A DNA stretch of 64,000 bases from Bacillus norwichensis (lineage in GTDB: Bacteria; Bacillota; Bacilli; Bacillales; Bacillaceae_C): contig NZ_JACSPV010000011.1 of the NCBI RefSeq assembly GCF_014836955.1, positions 62,001 through 126,000 of the forward strand, given 5' to 3'. Position 1 is the stretch's first letter. Every line of letters starts with the position of its first letter. This document shows, in pieces, positions 63,673 to 64,000 of the stretch. The notes under the pieces are model-generated. The model saw only the letters and a list, made by a program, of their open reading frames with translations, did no database searches and was not told where the DNA came from. Made by a program: the position numbers and the translations under genes.

Positions 63673-64000
63673 ATGACTTATAAAATTGATAATATTACAA
63701 AAGGGACAGTGCATGATATTTATGAAAAAATATTCTACAAGATAAATCAAAATTATGTTGATGTATTTCTATGTGGAGGGGCAAGCAGCTTAGTTAAAAA
63801 ATCTATTAGAGATCAAGTAAGGGATGAAATGAAAAAATATTCAAACATAAGAATCCTTTATCCTGAAGATATGTTTATAGAAATGTTAAATAAGTATAAA
63901 AACTACGACTTATTAAGCTTGGAAGGGTTTCTAGCAGATAACAGTGATATTATATGTATTGTTTGTGAAAGTGCAGGTTCTTTAGTTGAGTTGGGTGCAT
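63673..64000 (+). CDS. retron St85-type effector-like protein (3' truncated by window edge)
   Basis: 109 residues are visible from ATG 63673. DVFLCGGASSLVKKSIRDQV near residue 28, RILYPEDMFIEMLNKYKNYD, LLSLEGFLADNSDIICIV and CESAGSLVELGA match the N-deoxyribosyltransferase/nucleosidase-like effector found beside reverse transcriptases in retron St85-type systems, where the GSxxELG segment is the active-site region. The reverse transcriptase would be expected beyond the right edge. RBS is weak (GGTGA). The identity rests on motif recall only. Confidence 0.6.
   Translation, partial: MTYKIDNITKGTVHDIYEKIFYKINQNYVDVFLCGGASSLVKKSIRDQVRDEMKKYSNIRILYPEDMFIEMLNKYKNYDLLSLEGFLADNSDIICIVCESAGSLVELGA

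Overview
The window comes from a low-GC Gram-positive bacterium, most likely Bacillales (Bacillaceae or Planococcaceae). Evidence: Bacillus-type queCDE behind a preQ1-I riboswitch, a YxdLM-YxeA type peptide-response module, Bacillus-type ferredoxin and ferredoxin reductase, strong purine-rich ribosome binding sites with frequent TTG/GTG starts, U-tract terminators, and a CcpA-type cre site. No rRNA or tRNA gene was seen. All family assignments come from reading motifs; no database search was possible.

Layout. (1) 1-6.3 kb: 3' end of a GntR/FCD regulator, then a complete biotin-independent malonate decarboxylase operon, mdcH-A-B-C-DE(fused)-G. (2) 6.3-7.3 kb: debris (transposase remnant, copy of a gene tail, dispersed repeat). 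(3) 7.3-9.3 kb: preQ1 riboswitch, attenuator and queC-D-E, with queC broken into two overlapping frames by an apparent 4-bp deletion. (4) 10.2-35.5 kb: an aromatic-catabolism island. It holds a XylR_N/V4R/PucR-type activator, flavin reductase, Rieske oxygenase, M19 dipeptidase-like enzyme, TRAP transporters (two complete, plus an orphan binding protein), amidase, two NAD(P)-type dehydrogenases, ferredoxin reductase and ferredoxin, then catechol ortho-cleavage genes (catA, catB, DUF3237, enol-lactonase, CoA-transferase A/B), an SDR and an acyl-CoA-dehydrogenase-like flavoprotein. Uptake, oxygenation, ring cleavage and CoA activation could all be supplied here. Muconolactone isomerase and thiolase are absent, and a DUF3237 gene occupies the isomerase position. 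The catB-pcaJ block and the flavoprotein gene are clearly GC-richer than their surroundings.

(5) 35.5-48 kb: two phased arrays of 20-21 bp repeats, a DUF4145 gene, copies of a ~150-bp structured dispersed repeat, an RpiR regulator, an orphan ABC solute-binding protein, a two-component system with a peptide-antibiotic ABC exporter and YxeA, and a cyclic-2,3-diphosphoglycerate-synthetase-like protein. (6) 48-52 kb: small regulatory modules (MarR plus bactofilin-like with a perfect 24-bp palindrome; TetR plus metallo-beta-lactamase-fold hydrolase with paired operators).

(7) 52-64 kb: a defence island full of mobile-element debris. It holds a PvuII-like restriction endonuclease gene cut in two by an inversion, a small XRE regulator with a divergent 77-aa protein, a broken IS4-type element, an intact two-gene OLD-family ATPase/TOPRIM nuclease plus UvrD-like helicase operon (Gabija-like but larger than I recall for that system), remnants of an XRE gene, a membrane protein and a DUF3883 protein, a broken IS256 element, an IS3 remnant, and at the right edge the start of a gene resembling the nucleosidase-like effector of retron St85-type systems. 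The retron-like locus and the OLD/UvrD pair are the best candidates for interesting biology.
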